Assembly (NCBI GenBank): GCA_051453625.1 | Contig: JBOZIK010000001.1 | Coordinates: forward strand, 66,145,687 to 66,173,722 | Origin: Welwitschia mirabilis | Taxonomy: Eukaryota > Gnetophyta > Gnetopsida > Welwitschiales | Direction of reading: 5' to 3' | Length of the DNA stretch: 28,036 nt | In this document: positions 10,016-21,660 of the stretch, piece by piece | How positions within the stretch are numbered: position 1 is the first letter of the stretch | How the letters are laid out: each line of letters starts with the position of its first letter | The notes under the pieces: generated by a model | Told to the model about the DNA's origin: nothing | What the model saw: the letters and a program-made list of their open reading frames with translations, nothing else | Databases searched by the model: none | Made by a program: the position numbers and the translations under genes

Positions 10016-11094
10016 AACAAGAAGCTTAAGAGACTAATTTCTTATAGAAGATCTACTAGTTAGTACATTTTTCATACTCCAATTCACTTTGTACTTTTTT
10101 TTACATGAATAATTAGAAGAATTTACATTATTTTGCATTTTTCATTTATTGAGATATATATTCTCCTTCGTTGTAATGGATTCCTAGCTTTAATGCAATG
10201 ATATTTTATGTTATCATTTGCATGTTAGATTTTTACTTGACATTAAAATTTTGAGGATAAAGTTTGATTTCATTTAGGGGACTTGGCATTTCATGTCTAA
10301 TTTTTTCTTTTTATGTTTTAGACAAAATATTTAGGTGAAATTAATGTAAAAATTAGATAATGTTTTTCTTTTTTCCATCACATGTGCTTATTACTTGAAT
10401 GATTTCCACTTGTACCTTTTTCATGTTATCCAACTTATACATAATTTTTAAAAGACTAGAAAAATATTTATTTGGGGATGTGTTAACATGCAAAAAGATC
10501 TCAAATAATCAAGGCCAATTTAATATGCTTAAGCTCTCCTTTTCATGGTTTTATACATTTATTTTGATAATCCTTTAAAACTTATAAGTTATTATTATTT
10601 GGCCTATACACTATGATTTTATAGGTTTTTAATAGGATAAAGAACCACTCTATAAAATATAAGACCTACCTCCTTAGAATTTCAGTGGTGATGGTGAAAA
10701 AATAATGATAAAATTAATTAACTTTTGAGTTTATCCTTCATTATTATATTTTAAAATTCTCTTTGAATATTAAATTAGTTACCTATTAGTGACCTAATCT
10801 GAGTTAGTCAATCTTTATGTAATTATACAAAACTTTAATCATAACCCTAGCTTTTAATGTATAAAAGACTACCTTGGCTTTACTTTTTAGGTTGTTAATG
10901 GCTAGATAATTTTTAAACATTATTAAGAAAGCATGCACTTCTAAGATTTTTTTATTAAAAATAAGCTATCCCTTCAAGGCTAACATGATATTTTAATATT
11001 TGGCTTAAATCTTTATCTAATGTAGTTTTAGTTCTATTCATGAAATCAAGACTAGAATTTCTTTAATATGCTTTCTTAATTTAAACTATGTAGA
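10016..11094. other. Unassigned DNA before the LTR
   Basis: No gene, repeat or LTR end recognised. The five bases just before the following LTR are GTAGA (11090-11094), the expected place of a target-site duplication, but no matching copy can be assigned because the 3' end of that element is missing. Confidence 0.45.
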
Positions 11095-12372
11095 TGTTGT
11101 AATGCCAAAGTGTATATATTTGATGGAGTATTTTAAGTAATTTTGTAGGACATTTAGATAGGTCCAAGTGGAGTTATGATGATTATGGAGAATCAATGGA
11201 ACAATTACAAAAAGATGCAAATTCTTGATGTATTTAAAGGTATTCTAGGTAGATTCTGACACTTAACATTCTAAGGAAGAGCCCAATAATTTAAGAGGCT
11301 AATTTTCCTTAACTAAAGAACTTAAGAGAATGTCATTCATATTGTCATTTAGGTGACAGTTACTAGAAAATCATACATTTGAATCTAACAAGGATGTTAA
11401 TATGGATAGTGATTGAAAACTGAAGAGTCACTTTTTGTTATGGTGTATTGTCCCTATAATCATCTAGATGATAGTCAGGCTAATAATTATTTTATATAAT
11501 AAAGAATACAATCTATTATTTTTGTGAATGGGCCATGTGCCCCATTTGAACTGCTAAGGTTTTATTTCCAACTTTTAGATTTTATTTCTAAAATCCTTCA
11601 CATAGAACTATAAATACACCCTTGCCCTCACTCCCATTTTATCATCATTTTTGTACCTAAAATCTTATGATGAGAAATCAAAGGACAAGAGGTCCATCCT
11701 AGCTATAGAGAGGACTTATTCTTAATGTTAGATTGTGTATCCTCCATTAAGGTGCTACTACTTTTTAAGTAGATGCATTTATGATTAATAGAAAGGTTGA
11801 TTTAATTCTATTATGTGCATCTCCCTTATGGTTTATGTTGATTATAATTCTATAACAATTTTATAGTTGATATAGATCATAAGGATAACTTATGATAAGC
11901 TATTATTGTTAGTTTAGTACTTGGATTTCCAATTAATATTGGATTCCCATAACTATATTAGTTGCATTTATATATATTCTATTTGATGTGCCTTATAACT
12001 TATGTTGATTAGGATTAAGTAATGGATATTTTCTAATTAATTTAGGTTATAAGAGTTGATCTTTGTAATAGCAGATTGGTGGTCAAATAGAGCTAGTATT
12101 TAGAATTATTCAATTTACATCTTATTTAAAAATTTTGCATTAGCATTCATCTTGCGTTGCATTTTTTACACTATTCTTATTGTATTTACTTAATAGAAAA
12201 GAATAAAAATACTTTACTAAAATCAATTCTCTAACTTCTAGCCTAGTTCCTTAGATGAATTATGATATTTAGATGAACTTCCAATTATATTAGAATGTGC
12301 TTTATACAAGAATTTATGATTGATAGGATTTTTTTTAAGGACTTAGGAATCAAACAAATACATATCACAACA
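11095..12372 (+). repeat. 5' LTR
   Basis: It begins TGTTGTAATGCCAA and ends CAACA, a perfect 5-base inverted terminal repeat, and is followed after three T by the primer-binding site. The length is 1,278 bp. A TATA box lies about 513 bp in. The first ~45 bp resemble the starts of the minus-strand LTRs whose first base is at 24840 and 26688, including GTATTTTAAGT about 34 bases in, which supports the left boundary. The right boundary is fixed by the primer site. Confidence 0.8.
11608..11617 (+). promoter_or_regulatory. LTR TATA box
   Basis: CTATAAATAC is followed by a C-rich stretch (ACCCTTGCCCTCACTCCC), a typical plant LTR promoter layout. Transcription would start about 30 bp downstream. 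Confidence 0.6.
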
Positions 12373-12375
12373 TTT

Positions 12376-12393
12376 TGGTGCCATTGTAGGAAA
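12376..12393 (+). other. Primer-binding site, tRNA-Asp type
   Basis: TGGTGCCATTGTAGGAAA matches TGGCGCCGTTGCCGGGGA, the complement of the 3' end of plant tRNA-Asp used by Athila-like elements. Every difference is C to T or G to A, including both CpGs. It lies three bases after the LTR end. Confidence 0.8.
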
Positions 12394-12846
12394 GACCACA
12401 AGAAGATAAAGGATTATTACTATATCAGATAAGTACCTTGGATTTTAATTTGGGTTATTTATTTAAAGTAGTAATATATTTTTATTTTAGATTTTATAGG
12501 TTTATTTCTGTAATTTTTTCTATAGAGTTATAAAGCTTTGTTATTTTCTCCATCATCTAGAACTCAAGAAAATGAGGAACTATAACTAAGTTTTTTAGTT
12601 TCTTTTCTACAACTAGGTTTTTCTATTTTTGATAGTTTTGGGTAGCATAATAAATTTGACATCATCCCATCTATCATCTAGACAACTAAGTGGAAAACAT
12701 TTACTTTCTATTTTTATTTTTTGTTTTCCATAATTTGGTTTTTATTTATTTTAATAATTCATTTTTGAATAAGTAGTTATCCAATAATATTATCTAGATG
12801 ATGATTAAGACGATAGAATTTTTACATTTCGCTAAGTATGTAGGAC
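12394..12846 (+). other. Untranslated leader of the retrotransposon
   Basis: This spacer between the primer-binding site and the first gag-like frame is noncoding. It carries three copies of a CATCTAGAYGAT-like motif (12551, 12673 and 12791), which also occurs elsewhere in the window's LTR elements. Confidence 0.5.
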
Positions 12847-14510
12847 ATGATAAATTTTGGTAAAAAGATGAAATACCAAAGGAAATGGATCTTAATTGAG
12901 AAGAACATCATAGAAGGCTTATTCAACTATGAGCAAAATCCAAGTACACACTCGCCAGGTATGCAAATTCCAAGAATTGAAGAAGAATATTTTTCTACTT
13001 CTATTATTTTAAAATTAAATTTTTTAGAAATTTTTCATAAAAATAATAGAATAGAAGCAAATAATTTTATTTATTCCTCATCTGTATCAAATTCAATGCA
13101 AAACCAAAAATAAGTAGCTTTACCTAATACACCAATTATGGTAGGAACATCTAATTTGAATGTGAACATTACACTTAGATATTTAATAGCCAATAGGAAA
13201 TGTAAAATTCAAAACCATTTTGACTTGCCTCCAAATGAAAAATAGTACTTAGAAATTTAAATGCATACTTAATATTTTTAGAAGAGCCTTATAAGAACTC
13301 ATTTCAACACCTAGCTAACATAGAATAACTTGTTCTTACTTATGGTGATGAAAAAAGATGAATTAATAGTAGAACTTACATCGTTATCTTTCCTATCATA
13401 CTTAGAGGAAAATATAAACTTTGGCTTAGAACCATTTCACATATGACCCTTAAGTCTTGGAATCAAGTACAAGAAGATTTCATTAAGATATTTATGAGTG
13501 AAAACGCTATGAGAAAAAAAATGAACAAAGTTACTAACTTTTAATAACAACCCCATGAAGATCATGCCACAACTTATAAGCAATTTATCATAGCTATTCA
13601 TTCCAACTTTGAAAATGAATTTTCTAAATAAGAGTTGATAGATTATTTTTATAATGTATTGAATAATCAAATAAAATAACTTGTGGACTTTAGTTTTGGC
13701 AATAACATGATGACATTAACTCTAGATGAAGCATGAAAGTTATTAGAAGAACTAGTAAAGATAAATTAAACTTAATCAAAATCAAATTCTAAGGAGAATT
13801 AAACTATAGGCCAAATCATAAGAGATCTAAAGCAAGTAAGACATAATAAGAAGAAAAAACAACTTGATTCAACTAATGCAATTAAAGATTTCACTACTAC
13901 TTTGGAGAATTATACTGAAATGATAGTTGATGCTAAAGTAGAAAATGAGAGGAATGTAATTTTAACATGTAATTTATGTAAAAACAACTCTCATTCAATA
14001 AAAGAATATCTATTATTACCAATAAGTAAAGAGAGGATGTATGAGAAATCATGTTTCTCTAACCAAAGGCCTTTCAACTTTAGCGATCATTTACAATATT
14101 AGAAAATGAGTGGACAATCAAATTTTTAACCTTTTGAGAATAGATTTGAAAATTTAAATTTTCAAATAAGTAACTCCAACTTTCAATCAAATACCTCAAA
14201 TTTTCAACAAAGTTGGAGCAATTCACTTAGAAACTCAATAGAGAAGTTGAAATAAAAATGCAAGAAAGAACCAACAGAACCAATGAGAAACAAAGAAAGA
14301 ACATTGAGAAATTTAGTAAGTGTACCTTAATAAATGATTTTTATCAATTGAAATCACAAGGATCATTTTCATCTCAATCTTTACCAAATAAAAATGAAGT
14401 TAAAAAGGATTGGAATGTAGTAACTAAAAGTGGAAATGATATAATACCTTTTACTCATGAGGTTTTAACTTCTAGGAATGATAAGAAAGGCGAATAAGAA
14501 GATGATATGG
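12847..14510 (+). pseudogene. Decayed gag polyprotein (Athila/Tat-like)
   Basis: Gag forms the particle that packages the element RNA. The first readable frame is 88 codons, 12847-13113. The gag domain lies at about 13375-13770: FPIILRGKYKLWLRTI, then WNQVQEDFIKIF, TTYKQFIIAIHSNFENEF, LIDYFYNVLNNQIK and TLTLDEA-KLLEEL, closely following the family pattern (WLNSLP, W-E--EKFL-KFFP, Y--WERFKELL, FYNGL---TR, T-EEAYELIEEMA). A zinc knuckle at 13968-14009 reads CNLCKNNSHSIKEY: C-x2-C-x4-H is kept, but the last cysteine is tyrosine (TGT to TAT). The C-terminal frame, 14258-14497, contains GSFSSQSLPN and NVVTKSGN, the linker seen as SQPE-NP and AVTLRSGK in relatives. Several stops break the frame, for instance at 13540-13550. 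Confidence 0.85.
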
Positions 14511-15640
14511 AAATATTAGAAATACATAACTTCTCTTCAAGCTTAAAAGGTAATCCTATCATGAAAAATTCTTCATAAGAAAACAAAGGGAACAAACTAT
14601 CTATCCCTTCGCTTGATAGGTTAAACATAAATCCTACCTATGATGAATACTTAAAAGCCTTCATGCAAGATGTGAAAATCAACCTATCCTTTTGAAAGCT
14701 CTTGCAAGAAAATCCTAAGTATGTTAATTTGTGGAAAGGCCTAGTTAGAAGGAAACAAAAACATATCATTTCTAGTAAGGTCTTTCTTGCATAATCTATT
14801 TCCAACTTAGTCATGTGAAAATGTTCTAAATTTAAAAATCCTAGAGTAGCAATTATAAGTATTACTTTGGAAGGAAATACAAGAATTAAAAAATCCTTGA
14901 TAAATATAGGAGCAAGTGTAAACATCATGCCTTTTCACATACACAAAAGGAATAGGTTGAAAAATAGAATTAAACATATATGAATTATTTTAAAATTAGT
15001 TAATAATTTAATTAAGAAACCCTTGGGGATTATTAAATACTTATTCATCAAAATAGTAGCATTCTTATATCTCATAGATGTGGTTATTATTGATGTATAA
15101 CATAATGAAGGTTACCCACAACTCTTAGAAAGAGCCTTTTTTCTAACTTCCTAATGCATCATTAACATACAAACTAGAATGATGGAATGTCACATTGGTA
15201 ATAAAAAGTTTACTATTAGAGTTTTTGATGCTACCAAAAAAGATAAAAAGATAAGTGAGACTTATAAGAAGAAGTTAAACCAACTTTAGTTTTACAATAT
15301 TACCTAGTTGAAGAGGGATTGTTAATGCTACATGATGCAACTTTGTATGATGATCTAACTAAAATAAGTAGTTTCAATCATGAGGTTGAAGAACTAAAAC
15401 CTTTAAATTAGGAAGGATTTTAACATATCATATCAACTAAAAAATTATGTAATGAAGGATGTCATCTAGAGGACATACCTGGATGACGATCAATAATGGG
15501 AGTTTAATAATAGTAAATGAGGATTGCAAACTAGAATTAAAAGAATTACTCAAAGATTTGAAGCACATCTTTTGTTTCAACAACTAAAAAAAAAAAAAAA
15601 AAAACCTTAATGATAAGTGAACATCTCATCCCTCAACAAA
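14511..15640 (+). pseudogene. Decayed gag-pol linker and protease
   Basis: From about 14640 the frame reads YLKAFMQDVKINLSF then LLQENPKYVNLWKGLV, the helical linker that precedes the protease in Athila/Tat pol. The retropepsin core at about 14890-14945 reads LINIGASVNIMPFH; the family reads LCDLGASVNLMP, so the catalytic aspartate is asparagine (GAT to AAT). The 15260-15520 stretch is less clear. A run of 19 A at 15586-15604 follows. Stops and frameshifts are frequent. The minus-strand open frame at 14638-14928 is only a shadow of this region. Confidence 0.8.
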
Positions 15641-16530
15641 AATTTAAATTAGTCTTACTTTTAGGGAATATGCCTTTGCTTAGACTTACCAGGGTTAGAT
15701 GTCATTTTCTCTTTCATAATTCACCATAAAATCTACCTTAAAGATAATACTAAACCAGTTAAGTAACCTAAAGGAAGGCTTAACCAAGCACTTAAGCAAG
15801 TAGCTAAGGATGATATTAATAAAATTATGGATGCCAAAATTATCTATGATATATTTGATAGTAAGTGGGCTAGCTTGATGATAGTACCTAAGAAGGATGA
15901 AAAGTGGAGGATGTGTATTGACTTTTGAAAACTTAATGAAGTCACTAAGAAGGATCATTATCCACTATTCTTTCTAGACTGAGGGCTTGATAGAATTCAA
16001 AGATATTAATAGGTATAGTGGCTACAATCAAGTTTGCATTTCTAATAAGGACGAAGTAAAAAAAAACTTCTTTATTTGGAATGTTTAACTTTAGAAGAAT
16101 GTCCTTTGTAATTTGTAATGTCGTTAAAACTTGTTAATGTGGAATGATGAGTATCATTTTTAAAATGATAGAGGATTTCATTGAAATATTTATGGATGAC
16201 TTCTCTATATTTAGTGAAACCTTTAAACAAATCCTAAAAATGTTCGAGAATGTCTTAGATCAATGTATAGAAATGGTCTATACTTAAGTTTAGAGAAAGT
16301 TTTTTTTTTTTTTTTCCTGTCAATAATGAGAATATTTTAGGTCATCACATTTCTAGTGAGAGAATTAGAATGGATCCTAAAGAAGTAAGCATCATTCAAA
16401 CCTTAACCCTCCAACTAATGTTAAACAAGTTAGATATCTCATTAATCATGCTAGTTTCTATTACCATTTCATCTAAGACTATGCCAAGGTTTATTAACCT
16501 CTTCACTCGTTACTTGAAATAGAAGATAAG
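15641..16530 (+). pseudogene. Decayed reverse transcriptase domain
   Basis: The enzyme copies element RNA into DNA. The region starts with IIHHKIYLKDNTKPVK and continues through DDINKIMDAKIIYDIFDSKW, IVPKKDEKWRMCIDF, a stop, then KLNEVTKKDHYPL. The usual text is CIDYRKLN, so the stop fits an Arg codon CGA changed to TGA. YSGYNQV, altered, lies near 16014. The catalytic motif is FMDD at 16189-16200, in the context IEIFMDDFSIF, and is intact. ILGHHISSERIRMD follows at about 16330. The connection segment (PPTNVKQVRYLINHASFYYHF) lies near 16407-16470. A T16 run at 16300-16315 breaks the frame. The 87-codon minus-strand open frame at 15695-15958 is a shadow. Confidence 0.9.
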
Positions 16531-17145
16531 TTTAATTCAGATGACTCATGTCACTTGATTTTGAAATACTAAAAATAAAATATTTTCTGAATATATTATA
16601 ATAAGACCAAATTAAACTAAGAAATTTAAACTTATATGAAATACCAAAAACTTTACTATGGAGAGGATGCTTAGCTAAAAATATGAAAAAGGTTTTAAAA
16701 ATAATATCTTACCTTAGTAAAACCTTGTCTAATGTCTAGAGTAATTACACTACCACTAAGAAGGAAATGCTTGGCATTATATTTTACCTTAATTACCTTA
16801 GATACTATCTTCTTATTTTTCCTATCAGTGTTTACATGAATCATGTGGCTATACCTTACCTTATGATAAAGAAAGGTTCTAGTTCAAGACTTATTAGGTG
16901 AATCCTTTTCATGAAAGAATTCATTGTTACCATCATTGATAATGTTGTGAAATATAATAATGTTACAGATCATTGTCTTTTCTTTCTTTCTCTCTTGATA
17001 AACTTTCAATAAATGATTGATTTCTTGATGAATAACTCTTTGTTGCTAAACAACTTTATGCCATTTTTTCTACTTATCCTACCCCTTGGTATGCTGATAT
17101 TATAAGTTATCTTATTACCATAAAGACACCTCAACATTGGACCCA
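16531..17145 (+). pseudogene. Decayed RNase H domain
   Basis: RNase H removes the RNA strand of the RNA-DNA hybrid. Readable parts are YLSKTLSNV, NYTTTKKEMLGIIFYLNYLR (usual NYTTTEKELLAVVFALEKFR), KKGSSSRLIR-ILFMKEF (usual KKDAKPRLIRWILLLQEF) and NNVTDHCLF (usual ENVVADHLSRL). A further part near 17030-17110 reads WYADIISYLI, the start of the spacer before integrase. The fit to the domain order is good and the coding state is dead. Confidence 0.85.
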
Positions 17146-18295
17146 TAACTAATAAAAATCATTTTTTCATAGAATTAATAATTATGAGTGGAATGAGTCC
17201 CATCTTTATGATAAGTGCAAAGACTAAATCATACTAGAATGGAAAAATCTTAACATTCTTAATCTTTATCATAATGGAGTATGGGAGGGACACTTAGTAA
17301 ACACAAGACTATAATGAAAATCCTTTATTCTAGTTTTTATTAACCTATCCTTTTTAAAGATTCTTTTGACTTTACTAGAAGGTATGGTACTCATCACTGT
17401 TATCGTAGCCTAACTTGCTCTTAAGATATGATCCTTAAATCTATCCTTAAATATGAACCTTTTTATTATTGGGGAATTAACTTTATAGGCCCTATCAAAC
17501 CACATTCTCATGATAGAAATTAGATCTTAATGGTTGTTAATTATGTTATCAAATGGATTAAAGCTATTCTTACTACCATGAATGATGCCTGAACTATTTG
17601 CAATGTTGTTTGAGCTTATATATTTTATCTCTTTATTTTTTATAAAATCATAATTAGTGATCAAGAAACTCATTTCATCAATTATTATTTTAAAAAAATT
17701 CTCTGATCTATTAGAATTAAACATCAAATTACCTATGTCTATTAGATGCAATTCAATAGTTAAGCTAAGAATGCAAATCGGGAAATTAAGAATATTATCC
17801 AAAAAATTGTTCTATCAATAAGAAAACTTGGGCTTCTAAACTCAAAAATGTTCTTTAGGATTATGGTACCACTTGAAAAAATTTTCTTAGATTTTCACCT
17901 GATGAACTTGTATACAAAAACATTTGTATCTTTCTAGTTGATGTTTTTTATAACTCTTATCATTTTACCCATCAACATATTCTTATGAAACTAGGTAAAA
18001 ATATTAGAACTTGATCACATAAATAAGAAATGTACTTATATCATACATTATCAACTTCTCCATAAAGTCCAAGCCAAGTTCAACAATGACAAAATGTTAA
18101 CTCGTAAGCAATTTGAATGAGGCCAACTAGTTCTTTTGAATAATATCCAAGTGCATATTTCAATAAAAAGTATACCTCTAAATGATTAATCCTTATCTTT
18201 TAGAAAAAATACATTTTAATGACTTTATTAAAATCTCCAATTTGAATACTAGGGAAATTTAGAAGGTTATTAATAAATTTCAACATATAGGCAAA
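17146..18295 (+). pseudogene. Decayed integrase domain
   Basis: Integrase inserts the DNA copy. The zinc-binding part is present around 17160-17420, with GGH-like and FKDSFDFTR segments. The core reads YWGINFIGPIKPHS at about 17467 (usual WGIDFMGPFP, so the first catalytic Asp is Asn at 17479-17481), VNYVIKWIKAILTTMNDA and SDQETHF (second Asp kept, 17659-17661). The third site reads AKNANREIKNII where the family has AEVSNREIKRIL, so the catalytic Glu is Lys at 17767-17769. The C-terminal part has WASKLKNVL-DYGTT, FSPDELVYKN, KVQAKFNNDKMLTRKQFE and GQLVLLNN, and ends HFNDFIKISNLNTREI near 18260. The minus-strand frame at 17527-17802 is a shadow. Confidence 0.9.
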
Positions 18296-18537
18296 ATTGT
18301 TTGTAAGGTACATTTTATAGAGAAATATGATGAAGTGTAGTGAATATAGGACTATATTATAAAGATAGTAATTATAGTTTAAAGTTAGATAATAGTAAAT
18401 GAAAGAAATAGTCTCATAACATGATTAAAAATAAGTAATGATGTTATCCATTAGCATTAGTCTTCTAAAAGCATACCATTTTATTGCCCAAATTTTAATC
18501 TCATTTCAATTTAGTATACAATCCTTTTTTTTCATTT

Positions 18538-18561
18538 AAAAAAAAGGGGGGGAAGAGGGGG
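18538..18561 (+). other. G-rich purine tract, possible polypurine tract
   Basis: Eight A, seven G, then AAGA and five G form an uninterrupted 24-base purine run, about 250 bp after the integrase end. It may be the plus-strand priming tract or the G-rich stretch often found after pol in Athila-like elements. No LTR start follows, so the role is uncertain. Confidence 0.45.
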
Positions 18562-20905
18562 TAAGATTGGGGAAGGAAAGAGAAGGTGAGGTAAGATTTA
18601 AAAAGGCCATCTAACTATAACTATAAAAAATCAAAGAAAATAATATAGGAGAAAATTAATCAATTTTGATTTCTAGTTCCCATCTAAACATCTAACAAGT
18701 GATTCAGATATTGAGCTTCTAAAAGAATTTTTTAATTCTTTATTATCAATTAAAGTTGAGCTATAGCTAGAGATTAAATAATTTTATCATCTAAATATTA
18801 TTTTTTATTATCATATTAAAATAACTTAAAGCATCTCATCTTCCAAAGATCATATAAAGATTAAAAGTTAAAAACAATTAATGTGTTTCTTATTCATTAC
18901 TTATAACCCTATTGTAGATCACTTGGAGTAGCATTCATCATTTTTATTGCCACAAATTTGAGTTGTTCTAGTTATCCTAAATGCATGATATATATAATAG
19001 TATACAAATTATATTATGGTTGTTAAGTTTTTCTTGAAAATAAATTGTTTCTCATTTTCATGCAAATTATTGTTTTTAATTTGATTACATCTATTTTCTA
19101 TGTTATGATGTTCCCTATTGCTGATGTATAAAGTGAATATAACATTTTTATCTAAAAATTTATAATTTCAAACTATAAAGAACATATGAACTTCCTCTAT
19201 CTCTCCCTTGGTAGTTTTTGGAAAAAAAAACTTTAATAAGTTGGTTTATTTATTAATTGTAATGTTTTCTTTTCCAGAAAGTCATCTAACTTTTAATTAA
19301 GCTTTGAACGCATAGGTACAATATTTCATTAAGAGTTTAAAGGACCAAATGTTATCACTGAATTCCAAATAAAGAAATATGGTAATTACTCTCTAAAAGA
19401 AATTAGAAGTAATTATTGTGTAAATGTTTTTCATGAAGAGATACAATTTATTATTAAGATGTTTATGATAAGTTTTCAAAGAAAAGATTAATTTTATATG
19501 ATGTTTATAGAAGGAAGAAAGTACAATAAGAGATTTCATCTAAACATCAATTAAAATGAAGTTCAATTTATCACAGTGCTGGATAGTGAAGAAAGAGAAG
19601 GAATCATGTCAAATTATTAGTTTCTTTATAAATTTGAGGATTTTAAAGTGTATCATTTAAAATTTCAATCCTTTGTTTGAAATTTTCAAGTTTTAGCAAT
19701 ATTTAAGGGTAAAATCTTCAAATAGCTAGGTGAGTTTTGGTGACATGGAGATATATGAACTTTGATTTTTAAAAAAGAATCTTTTTCACAACAGAAGGTA
19801 GTGTTGCTCTCCTACCTTTTTTAATCTTTTAACATAATCTAAAAATCCAAAGCACAATCATTATTGGCTTAACTTTCACATGCCTAATTACATATAACTA
19901 CTAAAACTATTAGTATTTATATATTTTCACAACATGGCTAATGCATCATTGGTTTATAATAAATAACTTGGAATTTTCAAAATGCATGTCATTCTTCCCA
20001 AAAAAATATCACATTTGAAATACACCTATTATTATGTTTCTTATGTTAAATTTTCTTAAAATTTTTGTATCATTATTGCCCCGCATCTTTATATGCATCC
20101 CAACCATCCGAAATTTTTAAGAATTATCATAACTATGTTACATAAATATTTTAGCATTCAAAGATAAAAATAAAGGATTTTCTTATTTTATAGTTATTGT
20201 GAAGGTAGGTATAACTATCATATAAAATTTAATTGCTAATTCATGGAAGAGAAGTCTAAAAATTTAAAAAGGATTTAAATTTTAAAATATAGCATCATTC
20301 TTTATGTATTCCGATTTTCTACTCCCTTCATTTTTTAACTAAACTTTCATGGTTAAAGAATGGAAAGGTAACAAGTCCTTGCTCATGCTAAGATAATCCC
20401 ACCTTATTCCCTTTAGCCCTAATTATTATAGGTTTTTGAAAGGAGGGAAATTTTTATTTATTAAAAACCTTTGAGTAGAAAGTAATTTCTTAGGAGTCAA
20501 GGGAATAAATTGTAATGATGACTATTTCCCATCTAATTTACCTCAAAGTTTGGGGAGCTAATGCTTGTATTGCTAGTAGTGTAAGCATGATCATAGAATT
20601 AGATTTTTACCTTCTTATTAGAAAAACAAAAGAAGAGGAAAGAAATAAAATAATTATAAATAAATTAGCTTATTCATTATATGATAATATCTTAATAGCA
20701 TTATTTCAAACTAATGGTATTCTTATTATAATTTGTTTGATTTCTTAGGAAATTACATAAATTTCCTAATTAATTCTATTTCCTATATTCTAGATTACTA
20801 AATATTACTTAGATGTTTAAATGATATGTTAATATGTTCAGATTTTTAACAGATAATTTGGATGTAATTTTCCATTTCTTGAAGTCTCTGCAACTAATAC
20901 TCAAG
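18562..20905. other. Unassigned AT-rich DNA
   Basis: This is the largest empty stretch. The 3' LTR of the preceding element should lie here but is not recognisable. A 77-codon open frame at 20515-20748 shows no known motif and ordinary AT-rich composition; I do not call it a gene. I found no RNA gene. Confidence 0.45.
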
Positions 20906-20967
20906 CTTCTTTTCTTCTTTTTCTTGTTCTTGTTCTTCTTCTTCCTCTTTTTCCTTTTCTTTTTTTT
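20906..20967 (+). repeat. Pyrimidine-rich (CTT)n-like tract
   Basis: A 62-base stretch of C and T, broken only by two G, resembles a degenerate CTT/TTC microsatellite. It could form triplex DNA or act as a GAGA-type site on the other strand, but nothing nearby suggests a promoter. Confidence 0.8.
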
Positions 20968-21660
20968 AAGTAAATATGGAGTAAGCAGAAATCTAATTTT
21001 AGTTACTTTCTAAGTAGGTTAGATTTTTTTAATGATTTTGCTATTTCTTTTTGGGATTCACAACTTAATTTTAAATTATTTACAAAAGAAATTCTATTTC
21101 ATCATTTTTTAGCTTTATTAAATATTAACTTTCATCGAAGTAATTTGGTTAAGAAGAGATCATTATATTAATTACATTATTAATATTTTACTTGAAAAGA
21201 TGAAAACAACTAGTTTAGCATCTTAAATCTCATCCCAATCTCTCTTTTGATTTGTTAGATTGATGACATTGCACTACGTGTTGAATTAAGAATTATTCTT
21301 AACATTCCTAAAAATTATTAGATAGATCTAGTAATTACAAGTATCAAAATATATCTTCTATGATTGAATATTTATCTTATTAAATTTCATAGAATATATT
21401 AAACATCCAAATTCAATCCTTATTTGCTAAAGTTAATAAATTATCGTAATTAAGTAAATAATTATTAATTTGATTAGTGAAACACAAATGAAATGTTTCA
21501 TTTCACATGCAAAAGATGTAATCATTTTTCTTGGTAAAACATTATATAAGAGAAAAGACCAGTCATTTCAAAATAGTTGAATAAGAAGAAGAAAGATAAA
21601 CACATCTAAAGTCAAATGATTGATGAAGAGGAACTTAAAATCACATAGGACTCAGTTCAA
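20968..21660. other. Unassigned AT-rich DNA
   Basis: No gene, RNA or repeat was recognised between the pyrimidine tract and array 2. Confidence 0.5.

Larger units (their letters stand above)
11095..18561 (+). mobile_element. Decayed Athila/Tat-like Ty3/gypsy retrotransposon
   Basis: Everything expected of this group is present in order: LTR, primer-binding site, long leader, gag with gag domain and zinc knuckle, protease, reverse transcriptase, RNase H, integrase and a G-rich purine tract. No 3' LTR is recognisable after 18561: the LTR start TGTTGTAATGCCAAAG does not recur. All genes are dead. I assign the lineage from the gag domain, the gag-pro linker, the integrase tail and the tRNA-Asp primer site. 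The parts are described in separate entries. Confidence 0.85.

Noticed and set aside
14638-14928. 96-codon open frame on the minus strand
   Set aside because: The plus strand here clearly encodes the gag-pro linker and protease of the gypsy element, so this is a shadow.
20515-20748. 77-codon open frame that starts in less biased sequence
   Set aside because: No known motif, no promoter or splice context; this length is expected by chance in AT-rich DNA of this size.
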